The notes under the pieces: model-generated
Seen by the model: only the letters and a program-made list of their open reading frames with translations
Database searches by the model: none
Told to the model about the DNA's origin: nothing
Assembly: GCA_016932335.1 (NCBI GenBank)
Contig: JAFGCZ010000007.1
Span: 18,844 to 82,843 of the forward strand
Direction: 5' to 3'
DNA: 64,000 nt
Source of the DNA: Opitutales bacterium
GTDB lineage: Bacteria; Verrucomicrobiota; Verrucomicrobiia; Opitutales; Oceanipulchritudinaceae
Shown: one piece after another, positions 41,357-50,273 of the stretch
Layout of the letters: the number at the start of each line of letters is the position of its first letter
Numbering within the stretch: the stretch's first letter is position 1
Translations under genes and position numbers: made by a program

Positions 41357-44335
41357 TTACCAGTCTCTTCCTTTGGTGTTCTCTTTCTTTTCTACTCCCA
41401 TGAGGATGGATATGGGAAGCTTCTTTTCGTCGTCTTTCATCGATTCCAGCAACTGTCCGGCCTCGGTTGGCGTCATTGCTCCCGGAGTCATTTCCATAGG
41501 GCTGCCTTCGCCTTCCTGACCCTCGCTGCCACCTTGTGGCTCTTCCGGTGCTCCCTGCCCCGGCTGTTCATTGGCGGGCGATGATTCGGGCTGGTTAGGC
41601 TGTTCCTGTTCCTGGCCATCCTGACCCTGCTGCTCCTCTGCCTGCTGCGGCTCTTCGCCGGGTTGCTGGTCCTGAGGCTGCTGTTGGTCACTGCCCTGGT
41701 CCTGCCCTCCGCTTTGTTCCTTGGAGTCAGATTTGTCCTGTTGCTCCTGATTTTGATCCTGAGGTTGCTCCTGCTGGTCCTGATTGTCGGAGTTGTTTTC
41801 CTGTTGCTCGTTATTTTTCGACGAATTATCCTGCTGGTTTTGATCGCTGCTCTGGTTCTGATTGTTGTTTTGCTGCTTGTCGTTCTGGTCCTGGTTGTTA
41901 TCCTGATTCTGATCGTTGTTCTGATTTTGATTCTGGTTGTTCTGATCGTCGTTTTCCGACTCAAAATGAGCAAACAGATCAGCTTCTCCATTCACCAGAT
42001 AGCGCGTTTTCAGCTCGGTGGGATCTTCTACGCCCGCACCTTCCCAGCCGGTAAATTTATACCCCTGTTCCGGTATGGCTTCGATGTCCACATAGGTTCC
42101 GTCGTCGGCATTGCAGCTGCCCAATACCGTTCCTCCCTGATCGGGAGTGGCATACAAAATTACTTTTTTCACGCGTTTGGCCACCACTGTCACCGTTTTG
42201 TCGGCATCCATCAGCACGCTGCTCTGCGGGCTTTCCTTGTCGCTGATGCCGGTGCCTTCCCAGTGATCGAGTTCCCAGCCGTCATGCGCCATATACTCGA
42301 TCGGGGTGTTGCTTCCCTGGGCATACCAGCCTTCTGTGCGGGCCATGCCGGCCAGTTCCGGGGTAACTTTCAGCTTCAGCTCATATGCCGGCACAAAAAC
42401 TGCCGTCACCGTTTTGTCGGCATCCATGTGCACGGTGCTCTCCGCTTTGGAGGCATCGGCAATCCCGTCGCCTTCCCAATGGTCAAACGTGTAGTGGTCG
42501 TTGCTGGTTGCCTTGATGGGGGTATCTGTTCCGTCATCGTAGCGCCCGCTCTTTTCCGCGCTGCCCGCCTGAGGATCGTTTACCTGCACCGTCAGTTGCC
42601 AGGTTTTGATAAAAACTGCGCCCACACTCATGTTATCGCTGACTTTGACGATCGATGTGGCCTTTTCCGGTGTGCTCAGGCCTTCCCCGCGCCATCCGTC
42701 AAAACGCCACCCATCCTTTTCATTGGGTTTTGCCTTTACTACGGTGGTTTCGCCAACGGCAAAGCGGCCGCTGCCTTCCACACTGCCGCCCTGTTCCGGC
42801 AGAGCCTCAACCGTCAGATCCCGCAGAATGCTTTCCAGCAGAGCCGAGAGCTTTTCCAGATTGTAGTCAGCATCTTCGTGCTTTTCGTCTAGTAGTGTGG
42901 CATTTTTAAAGTATTGAATTCCCTTGCCCCAGAGCAGGCGGGTATCTTTGGGCGATTCTTTAAACCGGGCCTCTCCCAGCTTGTGGTAAGTATTGCCCAG
43001 GTTGTAAAAGGTGTCGGCCTGAAGCTCCAAGTTTTCAGATTTCAATGCTTCCATATAGGATTTTACCGCTTCGTCGTAGCGACCGTCACGGTAGAGGGCA
43101 TCGCCCTCATTAAACCAAAGCCTTGAATCTTCAGGATCGTTTGACGCCAGTTGTCCATACTGTGTGGCCGATTGCTGGTAGGCTTCGTCCTTGTAACTGC
43201 GGTAAGCCTTATGTGGAGTCGGCTGTTCCACGGTGGCTTCCACAACGGGCGTGCTCTCCGTTATTTCAGCATTTACCGGTGTTTCACCGGCACCAAACAG
43301 TCCAAGACAGAGCAGCCCCATCGTCAGCACTCTGATTACTCTGTTTCGCCTGCGCACTCCGATTAGTCCTTCTAAAAACAAAATGAGCAAGCCGGTGCCC
43401 AGAGGCCATTGGAAACGTTCAATGGGGATCTTTCGCAGTTGTTCCTCACGTTCTTCCGGGGGAATCGTTTCCAACGCTTTCTGGTAGACTTCATCCAGAC
43501 CGGTGGCCCCCAGCCGGGTATACATACCCTGCGTTAGGCGGGAGATGGTGGTCAGCGTCATTTCATCAATCGCTGTCTTCACGTAGTCGCCATTGGCATC
43601 TTTCAAATAACCGCGGTTCCCGTTGGCATCGCTAATGGGGATCAACTCCCCGTTGGCCGAGCCCACTCCCACGGTGTAAATAATAATTCCCTTTTTCTCG
43701 GCATCTCTGGCCGCCTGAATTCCCGCGGCTTCCAGGTCTTCCCCGTCGGTTATGATGACGAGAAATTTGTGGTTACGGTTTTCTCCGAAGGTCAGTTCGG
43801 CATCCTCAATGGCGGCGGCTATATCGGTGCCGCCTACCGGCACACTGTTGGTGTCCACTGTCAGCAGAGTCTGCCGGATGGCATCATAATCCAGGGTCAG
43901 CGGGCACTGCAGAAAGGACTGTCCGGCAAAGGTAATCAGACCCACACGGTTGCCTTCTACCTGCGGGAGCAGATCCTGAATGGCCAGTTTGGCACGTTCC
44001 AGACGATTCGGAGCCATGTCCTCGGCCAGCATGGACTTAGAGGTATCCAGGGCAATCAACACATCAATACCCTTGACCTTTACTTCCTCCCAGGTGTTGC
44101 CCCATTGAGGTCGGGCCAGTGCAAGTACAAAGCAGACGACCGCCAGCGTGGCCAACACGCCCTTGATGATCTGCCGGCGCAGCGAATAGCTGTGCATCAG
44201 GTGCCCCATCAGTTTGCCCGATATAAAACGGGTCAGTTTGCTTTGCATGCGGCGCTCTCCACCCCAGTAAATAAGGGCAAACAGGAGGATTACTCCGGGA
44301 ATGGCAAATAAATAGTTGGGTTCGGCAAATGACAT
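41357..44335 (-). CDS. BatB-BatC fusion with four InlB-type B-repeats and Gln/Asn-rich tail
   Basis: 992 aa. Residues 1-340 are BatB: two N-terminal transmembrane helices, a VWA domain with MIDAS DTSKS at 97-101 and ITDGED, then another helix. A second membrane segment leads to a TPR region (about 390-500) as in BatC. About residues 505-792 hold four copies of a roughly 72-residue unit with the (F/L)xxWEGxG motif (Divergent InlB B-repeat/Bacterial repeat family). Residues 793-945 are almost only Q, N, D, E, S, followed by a conserved BatC-like end (TEAGQLLESMKDDEKKLPI). Fusion of B and C with the inserted repeats is unusual. The gene lies 4 nt after batA. Confidence 0.85.
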   Translation of the reverse strand: MSFAEPNYLFAIPGVILLFALIYWGGERRMQSKLTRFISGKLMGHLMHSYSLRRQIIKGVLATLAVVCFVLALARPQWGNTWEEVKVKGIDVLIALDTSKSMLAEDMAPNRLERAKLAIQDLLPQVEGNRVGLITFAGQSFLQCPLTLDYDAIRQTLLTVDTNSVPVGGTDIAAAIEDAELTFGENRNHKFLVIITDGEDLEAAGIQAARDAEKKGIIIYTVGVGSANGELIPISDANGNRGYLKDANGDYVKTAIDEMTLTTISRLTQGMYTRLGATGLDEVYQKALETIPPEEREEQLRKIPIERFQWPLGTGLLILFLEGLIGVRRRNRVIRVLTMGLLCLGLFGAGETPVNAEITESTPVVEATVEQPTPHKAYRSYKDEAYQQSATQYGQLASNDPEDSRLWFNEGDALYRDGRYDEAVKSYMEALKSENLELQADTFYNLGNTYHKLGEARFKESPKDTRLLWGKGIQYFKNATLLDEKHEDADYNLEKLSALLESILRDLTVEALPEQGGSVEGSGRFAVGETTVVKAKPNEKDGWRFDGWRGEGLSTPEKATSIVKVSDNMSVGAVFIKTWQLTVQVNDPQAGSAEKSGRYDDGTDTPIKATSNDHYTFDHWEGDGIADASKAESTVHMDADKTVTAVFVPAYELKLKVTPELAGMARTEGWYAQGSNTPIEYMAHDGWELDHWEGTGISDKESPQSSVLMDADKTVTVVAKRVKKVILYATPDQGGTVLGSCNADDGTYVDIEAIPEQGYKFTGWEGAGVEDPTELKTRYLVNGEADLFAHFESENDDQNNQNQNQNNDQNQDNNQDQNDKQQNNNQNQSSDQNQQDNSSKNNEQQENNSDNQDQQEQPQDQNQEQQDKSDSKEQSGGQDQGSDQQQPQDQQPGEEPQQAEEQQGQDGQEQEQPNQPESSPANEQPGQGAPEEPQGGSEGQEGEGSPMEMTPGAMTPTEAGQLLESMKDDEKKLPISILMGVEKKENTKGRDW
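41510..41959 (-). repeat. Low-complexity CAA/CAG/AAC/GAC codon tract
   Basis: Encodes the Gln/Asn/Asp-rich tail of the BatB-C fusion. Imperfect short tandem units such as QNQNN and DQNQ make it prone to length change. The skewed codons also create the long shadow ORFs on both strands. Confidence 0.85.
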
Positions 44336-44339
44336 GGTC

Positions 44340-45365
44340 TTAAGGCAGTCTGCGGTGAATCAGCGTCACGATGAGTTGCTCCAACAAAAGAATTCCCAGC
44401 CCGATCAACAGCGGGATGTAAAACAAATCCTTCCATAGAGCATTGTATTTCAGCTTGATTTCCGTCTTTTCCAGACGGTCGATGTCCTCGTAAATTTTCT
44501 CCAGCTCTTTAGTGCTCGTGGCCCGGTAACTTTTGCCCCCGGTTACTTTGGATACCTTTTCCAGTGTCTCCATGTCCAGATCGGAGGGGCGTGACACCCA
44601 GCGCTGGCGCCCGAAGCTGTCCTTAACTAGATTACCGTAGCGGTCTCTGGCCGGGTAGGGGGCTTCTCCTTTGACCGCCGCCCCGATGGTGTAAATCTTG
44701 ATGCCGTAGGCCTTGGCCGCTTCCGCAGCCTGTTCCGGGCTCAGTTTTCCGGCGTTGCTGGCACCGTCGGTCAACAGCACCACAATCCGGCTTTTAGCCT
44801 TTTGTTGACGCAGGCGGTTGGCCGACATGGCCAGCGCGTCCCCGATAGCCGTCTGGGAGCCGTCGATCAGCCCGAGGTCGAGCCGCTTCAAGTTACGGTT
44901 CAACCACTCATGATTCAACGTCAACGGCGAAATCAGGTAGGAATCTTTGGCAAAGGCAATCATACCGATGCGGTCGTTGGGGCGTTTTTCGATAAACTCC
45001 GCAATCACCGTTTTAGCCACTTCCAGTCGGTTGGTGCGCTTGCCTTTCAGCTCAAAATCATGGGCGTCCATGGAGCCCGAAAGGTCCACCGCCAGAACGA
45101 TATCAATGCCGCTGGTCTCGATCTCTGTTGTCTGGTTTCCTCGTTGCGGGCGGGCCAGAGCCAGCACCAGAAAAGCCAGCACCAACAGGCGCCAGCTCAC
45201 GCGGAAACGGCCCGGGCGGCTCCTGACAAACGCCGCCACTTGTTTGGCCAACCCCACGGCCGGAAAACTGATGGAGGGGCGCTTTCCTTTGCGCCCGCGC
45301 ATCAGCGCAAACAGCGGAATCAGCAACAGAAGCCAGAGTAATTCAGGTTGTTCAAAGCGATACAT
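44340..45365 (-). CDS. batA: BatA, VWA-domain membrane protein
   Basis: 341 aa. N-terminal hydrophobic helix and the Bat motif LVLALARPQRGNQTTEIETSGIDIVLAVDLSGSMDAHDF (MIDAS DLSGS), a complete VWA domain with LLTDGASNAG, and a C-terminal transmembrane helix (LLIGLGILLLEQLIV). It faces the periplasm and probably binds a metal-dependent ligand. It lies between the DUF4381-like gene (10 nt) and the BatB-C fusion (4 nt). Confidence 0.92.
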   Translation of the reverse strand: MYRFEQPELLWLLLLIPLFALMRGRKGKRPSISFPAVGLAKQVAAFVRSRPGRFRVSWRLLVLAFLVLALARPQRGNQTTEIETSGIDIVLAVDLSGSMDAHDFELKGKRTNRLEVAKTVIAEFIEKRPNDRIGMIAFAKDSYLISPLTLNHEWLNRNLKRLDLGLIDGSQTAIGDALAMSANRLRQQKAKSRIVVLLTDGASNAGKLSPEQAAEAAKAYGIKIYTIGAAVKGEAPYPARDRYGNLVKDSFGRQRWVSRPSDLDMETLEKVSKVTGGKSYRATSTKELEKIYEDIDRLEKTEIKLKYNALWKDLFYIPLLIGLGILLLEQLIVTLIHRRLP

Positions 45366-45374
45366 CGGTAAATG

Positions 45375-45953
45375 CTATTCCTTGGTCCCTTCCTCCGTCA
45401 GGAAGGACTTTGTGTAACTCTCGCGAATGAAGCGTTCTGCAGAAAGAAACAGCTCATTCATGGAGGCTTCGTCTAAATTGTGTTGGGCAAACTTTACCAG
45501 GTCCACATGCCCCAGGAAATCCGTCAACAAGGTGGACAGCTCTCCGGAAAAAGCGTTGTGGCCGGTGGCAATGGGGAGGAATTCTTCCGTGGTCATCTCG
45601 TTGGCCCGAATCTCGAACTGTCGCTCAATATAGCGGCGTAATACCAGAGATACCGCCACGGAGAAGGCTTCATCGTTATGGGCGGCCATCAGCGGTTTCA
45701 CCGCACTGAGTTGTTGCATGGCTTCCTCATAAGGCGGAATAATTTTGGCCGCCTCTTCCCGCGCTTTGCGAGGATGCCATACCAGTTTGCGGATCAGTCG
45801 GTCGGCCAATACCACTGCCAGAAAGGCGGCGATGGCAATTCCCGCAACATACCACCAGTTGATGATATAGATTGGTTCGGCAATATCCCGCAAACCTCCG
45901 TCGGGCAGTTCAAAGTCAGCGGAAGCTATCAGGCATGGAATCAGTGCATTCAT
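45375..45953 (-). CDS. DUF4381-like membrane protein of the Bat operon
   Basis: 192 aa. One transmembrane helix (WWYVAGIAIAAFLAVVLAD) near residue 40, preceded by a short periplasmic segment with LPDGGLRDIAEP, then a cytoplasmic helical domain (PPYEEAMQQLSAVKPLMAAHNDEAFSVAVSLVLRRYIERQFEIRANEMTTEEFL). This layout matches the DUF4381-type genes found between the DUF58 and BatA genes in other Bat operons. It overlaps the DUF58 gene by 4 nt. Confidence 0.75.
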   Translation of the reverse strand: MNALIPCLIASADFELPDGGLRDIAEPIYIINWWYVAGIAIAAFLAVVLADRLIRKLVWHPRKAREEAAKIIPPYEEAMQQLSAVKPLMAAHNDEAFSVAVSLVLRRYIERQFEIRANEMTTEEFLPIATGHNAFSGELSTLLTDFLGHVDLVKFAQHNLDEASMNELFLSAERFIRESYTKSFLTEEGTKE

Positions 45954-46888
45954 CGGCGATGCTCCCGTTTTTGGAAGAAACTCCTCAGGGAGTTGATGTA
46001 GGGCTGATCGGTGGTGATGGCGATGCGGTCGACTCCTGCCTGGCGGAAGCCGTGGATAATGCGTTCCACCCGCTTCTGGTTCTGGTAGGTGTAGAGCTGG
46101 CGCAGCTTGCGGTTTCCCGTATCGATTTCCACCAGTTCTCCGGTTTCCGCATCTTCCAACGTCACTACGCCCACATTGGGCAGTTCCGTTTCACGCGGGT
46201 CACTGATGTCTACGCAGATCAAATCGTGTCGCTGATTGGTCAACGTCAGCGATTTCATCAGGTCTCCCTTGGTGCTGGTCGAAGGGCGAATCCAGGCCAA
46301 TGACTCTTCCGTAATAAAGTCCGAAAGCAGAAACACCACCGCCTTACGCTTTTGCAGGCGGTTCAGGTAGCCTAGGGCTCCAACAATATCAGTCCCGCGC
46401 TGTTTCGGTTCATAGAAAAGAATGTCGCGGATTACCCGCAGCACATGCTGCCGACCTTTGTTCGGCGGCACATACTTTTCCACCGTATCGGTAAACAGCA
46501 GCAAGCCTACTTTGTCATTGTTGCGCGTGGCCGAAAATGCCAGTACCGCGGCCAGTTCTGCCGACAGCTCGCGCTTGCTCTGATCGGTGGATCCGAAACT
46601 GTTCGAGGCCGATAAGTCCACCGCCAGCACGATCGAGAGCTCTCGCTCTTCCCGATAGCGCTTGATAAACGGTTTATCCATCTTGGCCGTTACGTTCCAG
46701 TCGATGGAACGCACGTCGTCGCCGGGCATGTACTCGCGCACTTCCTCAAAATCGATCCCCTGGCCTTTGAACGCCGAGTGATACGCGCCCAGCATCGTCT
46801 CAGAGATCAGACGCCGGGTCTTGATCTCGATCGTGCGGACTTTTTTGAGGATATCCCGAGTCCCGTGAGATGAAGTGAGTGCACTCAT
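45950..46888 (-). CDS. DUF58 protein
   Basis: 312 aa, soluble. DUF58 signature YMPGDDVRSIDWNVTAKMDKPFIKRYREERELSIVLAVDLSASNSFGS, which contains the VWA-like DxSxS, followed by GLLLFTDTVEKYVPP and FLLSDFI. It is the usual partner of MoxR ATPases in Bat operons, thought to help assemble or activate the VWA proteins. It follows moxR and is coupled to the next gene by a 4-nt overlap. Confidence 0.9.
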   Translation of the reverse strand: MSALTSSHGTRDILKKVRTIEIKTRRLISETMLGAYHSAFKGQGIDFEEVREYMPGDDVRSIDWNVTAKMDKPFIKRYREERELSIVLAVDLSASNSFGSTDQSKRELSAELAAVLAFSATRNNDKVGLLLFTDTVEKYVPPNKGRQHVLRVIRDILFYEPKQRGTDIVGALGYLNRLQKRKAVVFLLSDFITEESLAWIRPSTSTKGDLMKSLTLTNQRHDLICVDISDPRETELPNVGVVTLEDAETGELVEIDTGNRKLRQLYTYQNQKRVERIIHGFRQAGVDRIAITTDQPYINSLRSFFQKREHRR

Positions 46889-46937
46889 CAGATGCTCAGA
46901 TTTCCGGAGTTACCTTCGGTTGCTGCAGTGGCCTGCA

Positions 46938-47936
46938 TCAGGGTACCGGAACGGTCTCAAAGATTTTCGTAATGATGGACTCCGAAGTCAGCTCTTCTGC
47001 TTCAGCCTCGTAAGTTACGATCACGCGGTGGCGCAGCACATCCATGCCGATGCTCTTGACGTCCTGCGGGGTTACATAACCACGCCCCTGCAGAAATGCC
47101 CAGGCTTTGGCGGCCAGGGTCAGCGCAATGGTGGCACGCGGGCTGCCCCCGAACTGGATAAAGTCTTTCAATTCTCCCAAGCCGTGCTTTTCCGGATAAC
47201 GCGTGGCAAATACAATGTCCACAATGTAGTCCTTCACCTTGTCATCCACATAAATTTCGTTGATGACTTCGCGGGCCTTGAGAATGTCGTCCGGCGTAAT
47301 CACCGGGTTGACTTCCAGGTTCGGCGCCGTGGAGGCCATGGCATCCAGAATATGGCGCTCTTCTTCCTTGCTTGGATACCCTACGTTTACCTTAAGCATG
47401 AAACGGTCCACCTGTGCTTCTGGAAGGGTATAGGTTCCCTCCTGGTCGATGGGATTCTCCGTGGCCAATACCAGAAAGGGCTTGGGCAGCTTAAAGGTTT
47501 CGTCCCCAATGGTTACCTGGTGCTCCTGCATGGCTTCGAGCAGCGCGCTCTGTACCTTGGCTGGGGCGCGGTTGATTTCGTCGGCCAATACCAGATTGGC
47601 AAACACCGGGCCCTTTTTAATCAGAAAGTTGGCTTCTTTGGGGTTATAAATGAGGGTTCCGACGATATCTGCCGGTAACAGATCGGGGGTAAATTGAATG
47701 CGTTGGAAGTCTGCTTTAATGGTCTTGGCCAGCGTGCTTACAGAAAGCGTCTTGGCGATGCCGGGTACCCCTTCCAAAAGGATGTGCCCGTTCCCCAGGA
47801 GCCCTATAATCAGGCGGTCTATCAGGTATTTCTGACCGACAATTACTTTGCCGATCTCGTTTTGCAGCGCCGGTACCCAAGCCGAAGCTTCCTTTACCTT
47901 TGCATTCACAGCCGTGAGATTGAATGTTTCTCCCAT
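46938..47936 (-). CDS. MoxR-type AAA+ ATPase
   Basis: 332 aa from the ATG at 47936; the track uses a TTG three codons earlier. Walker A GVPGIAKT, Walker B LVLADEINRAPAKVQSALLEAMQEHQVTIGD, sensor 1 region ATENPIDQEGTYTLPEAQVDRFMLK, and the C-terminal lid GGSPRATIALTLAAKAWAFLQGR. MoxR ATPases act with VWA proteins as chaperones for protein complexes. It is the first gene of the seven-gene Bat operon. Confidence 0.94.
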   Translation of the reverse strand: MGETFNLTAVNAKVKEASAWVPALQNEIGKVIVGQKYLIDRLIIGLLGNGHILLEGVPGIAKTLSVSTLAKTIKADFQRIQFTPDLLPADIVGTLIYNPKEANFLIKKGPVFANLVLADEINRAPAKVQSALLEAMQEHQVTIGDETFKLPKPFLVLATENPIDQEGTYTLPEAQVDRFMLKVNVGYPSKEEERHILDAMASTAPNLEVNPVITPDDILKAREVINEIYVDDKVKDYIVDIVFATRYPEKHGLGELKDFIQFGGSPRATIALTLAAKAWAFLQGRGYVTPQDVKSIGMDVLRHRVIVTYEAEAEELTSESIITKIFETVPVP

Positions 47937-48087
47937 TTGAAACAATGAATTTGAATAAATAGAGGGTTATTGCAAAGGAAAAAGCCGCAGAACTGACTGC
48001 GATTTCTGACTTTGCGGACAGAACACGTATGTATTACTGACGATTAAATTCCCGTAAGGTTCAAAAAAAATACCTTAACGGTAAAAT

Positions 48088-49215
48088 TTACTGCAACAAA
48101 GCAGTTAAATCGTCTACGTAAGTGTCCGTTACTTTTTCCCAGGAGATATCCAAAGTGCTGGCTCTGGAGGCCTCTTTCAGGCGTTTTTGCAAGGCCGTAT
48201 CAGTGATCAGAAGCTCTGCCTGGCGCAAATAGGCGTTGGAGTCTTTGTAAGGGACTGCCAACCCGTTTTCTCCGTTGTGTATGTATTTCAACGCCGCGGC
48301 ATAATTGTAGGTCAGCACTGCCAGACCACTGGCCATGGCTTCTGTCACCACATTTCCGAAGGTCTCCGTTTCGCTGGCAAAAAGGAATAAATCCGCACTG
48401 GCATAATGCTCGGCCAGATCTTCCCCACGCCGCATGCCCGCAAAAATAATCTCAGGATGCCTGGCCTCTAATTCCTTGCGCACCGGTCCGTCTCCTACCA
48501 GTACGAGTTTCAGTTTGGGCTGAATCACCTTCATCCGCTCATAGGCCTCTATGGTCAGCGGGAGGTTCTTCTCATTGGCCAGCCGTCCTACAAAAAGGGC
48601 CACAGGAGTCTCCTCATCGACTCCCCATTGTGCTCTCAATGCTTTGTTCCGCCGTTCCGGGCTGAACAGTTGTGTGTCGACTCCGCGCCCCAGTATTTTC
48701 AGGTTCTGGAATTTGGCCTCATTGAGCATTTTCAGCACATCGTCCGATGGAACAAACGTGGCTCTGGTTTTGTTGTGCACATAGCGAAGCCATTTCAGCG
48801 CTGTTTGCATCAGTTTTCCGTAACCGTAGTGTTTTCCATAGCTGTGAAAATTAGTGTGGTAGCTGGAGACGACCGGAAGTTTCAGGCGTCGGGCCACTTC
48901 TACGGCGTTCCAGCCCAGTGGTCCTTCAGTGGCAACGTGTACCAGATCCGGGCGGTCGCGTTTCCACAGTTGCCGCAGGCGTATGGGGCAGGGGAGGCCG
49001 AAATGCAGTCCGTCATACCCCGGCATCGGCAAACCCCGCACAGGCACCTCCAGACGCCCGTTTACAGCCACGGTTTGGTCCTTTCGGTGTTGCCTCGGGC
49101 GGATGATCTGCACTTTGTGCCCCCGGGAGGTCAGGCCGTCTGCTAAACGGCTTAAAGTCATAGCCACGCCGTTTACCTCTGGAGGAAAAGTTTCTGTGAT
49201 GATGCAGATTTTCAT
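48088..49215 (-). CDS. GT4-family glycosyltransferase (mannosyltransferase-like)
   Basis: 375 aa. N-terminal acceptor domain MKICIITETFPPEVNGVAMTLSRLADGL with HVATEGPLGWNAVEVARRLKLPVVSSYHTNFHSY; C-terminal donor domain with ALFVGRLANEKNLPLTIEAYERM and the GT4 EX7E motif ASETETFGNVVTEAMASGLAVL. It resembles MgtA/SqdX/PimB-type enzymes that glycosylate lipids with a nucleotide sugar. The exact acceptor is unknown. It is monocistronic between the Bat operon and miaA (divergent). Confidence 0.87.
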   Translation of the reverse strand: MKICIITETFPPEVNGVAMTLSRLADGLTSRGHKVQIIRPRQHRKDQTVAVNGRLEVPVRGLPMPGYDGLHFGLPCPIRLRQLWKRDRPDLVHVATEGPLGWNAVEVARRLKLPVVSSYHTNFHSYGKHYGYGKLMQTALKWLRYVHNKTRATFVPSDDVLKMLNEAKFQNLKILGRGVDTQLFSPERRNKALRAQWGVDEETPVALFVGRLANEKNLPLTIEAYERMKVIQPKLKLVLVGDGPVRKELEARHPEIIFAGMRRGEDLAEHYASADLFLFASETETFGNVVTEAMASGLAVLTYNYAAALKYIHNGENGLAVPYKDSNAYLRQAELLITDTALQKRLKEASRASTLDISWEKVTDTYVDDLTALLQ

Positions 49216-49287
49216 TTTGCCCTTGGGTTAGCCTGTCCTCATCCTAACAAACAATTATTTAGACCGTATTAATAAATAAAAGTTTTT

Positions 49288-50217
49288 ATGGATAACACGC
49301 TTTATTGTTTGGCCGGCCCTACTGCCGTGGGGAAGACGGAGCTTTCCCTGCGCTGGGCGGAGCTCTACCGCGCTGAGATTCTCTATTGCGATGCGGTCAG
49401 TATGTATCGTGGAATGGATATCGGCGCCGCCAAACCCACCGCGGAAGAGCAGGCCCGTGTTCCCCACCATGGGCTGGACCTTTCCCCGGCCTCCGAACCC
49501 TTTACCGTGGCCGATTATATGGCCTATGCCGCAGATACCATCCGAGCTATTCATGCCCGGGGAAACCGCGTGCTCATCAGCGGTGGCAGCGGATTTTATC
49601 TGAAAAGCTTTTTTGCTCCCGTGGTCGACAATGTTTCCGTCCCCCCGGAGATTCGCCAAACGGTTCGCGATCTGGAAACCGCAGAAGGACTTTCCGGTAT
49701 GGTGCACGCGTTGCGGGCCTGTAGTCCGCAGGGCATGGGCAATGTCGATCTGCTCAATCCCCGGCGCGTATCCCGGGCCTTGGAGCGTTGTCTGGCTTCC
49801 GGGCTCTCTGTCGCGCAATTGGAAGCCCGTTTTGCGACTATGCCCACCCCTTTTGATGCCTATCCGCGCCGGCTCTGCGTGCTCATGCGCAACCGCGATG
49901 AACTCCGCGCACGCGCCGCGGTGCGTGCCCGTAAAATGCTTGCCGACGGTCTCATTGAGGAAGTCCGGCAACTCCGTGCGGAAGGGCTGGAGCAAAACGT
50001 ATCTGCGGCATCTGCCATAGGCTACCGCGAGGTGCTTGCCTGGCTGGATCATCCCGATGCCGATATGGATTCCCTTGCCGCGGAAATTGCCCTCAATACC
50101 AACAAGCTCATTAAAAAACAAATTTCCTGGTTCCGCAATCAATTGACTGCCGACTGGCTCTATGAGATGGCCGAGGGCGAATGTGGCCAACCGGAAGAGC
50201 TCTTTCCTCAGCCATAA
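49288..50217 (+). CDS. miaA: tRNA dimethylallyltransferase
   Basis: 309 aa. P-loop GPTAVGKTELS at the N-terminus, SMYRGMDIGAAKPT, HHGLDLSP, ISGGSGFYLKSFF, NPRRVSRALE and the later SAIGYREVLAWL, all in MiaA order. It adds a dimethylallyl group to A37 of tRNAs reading codons that start with U. The gene is alone and ends at a strong hairpin. Confidence 0.95.
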   Translation: MDNTLYCLAGPTAVGKTELSLRWAELYRAEILYCDAVSMYRGMDIGAAKPTAEEQARVPHHGLDLSPASEPFTVADYMAYAADTIRAIHARGNRVLISGGSGFYLKSFFAPVVDNVSVPPEIRQTVRDLETAEGLSGMVHALRACSPQGMGNVDLLNPRRVSRALERCLASGLSVAQLEARFATMPTPFDAYPRRLCVLMRNRDELRARAAVRARKMLADGLIEEVRQLRAEGLEQNVSAASAIGYREVLAWLDHPDADMDSLAAEIALNTNKLIKKQISWFRNQLTADWLYEMAEGECGQPEELFPQP

Positions 50218-50249
50218 AAAAAGATGAACACCGGAGTGTTCATCTTTTT
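50218..50249. terminator. Bidirectional terminator between miaA and the foldase gene
   Basis: A 14-bp perfect stem, AAAAAGATGAACAC / GTGTTCATCTTTTT, with a CGGA loop. Confidence 0.92.
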
Positions 50250-50273
50250 AAAGTGGATTCGATCTGATGGTGC

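Noticed and set aside
41663-42892. 409-aa plus-strand ORF rich in Leu/Val
   Set aside because: Antisense of the Gln/Asn codons (CAG/AAC read as CTG/GTT) of the BatB-C fusion.
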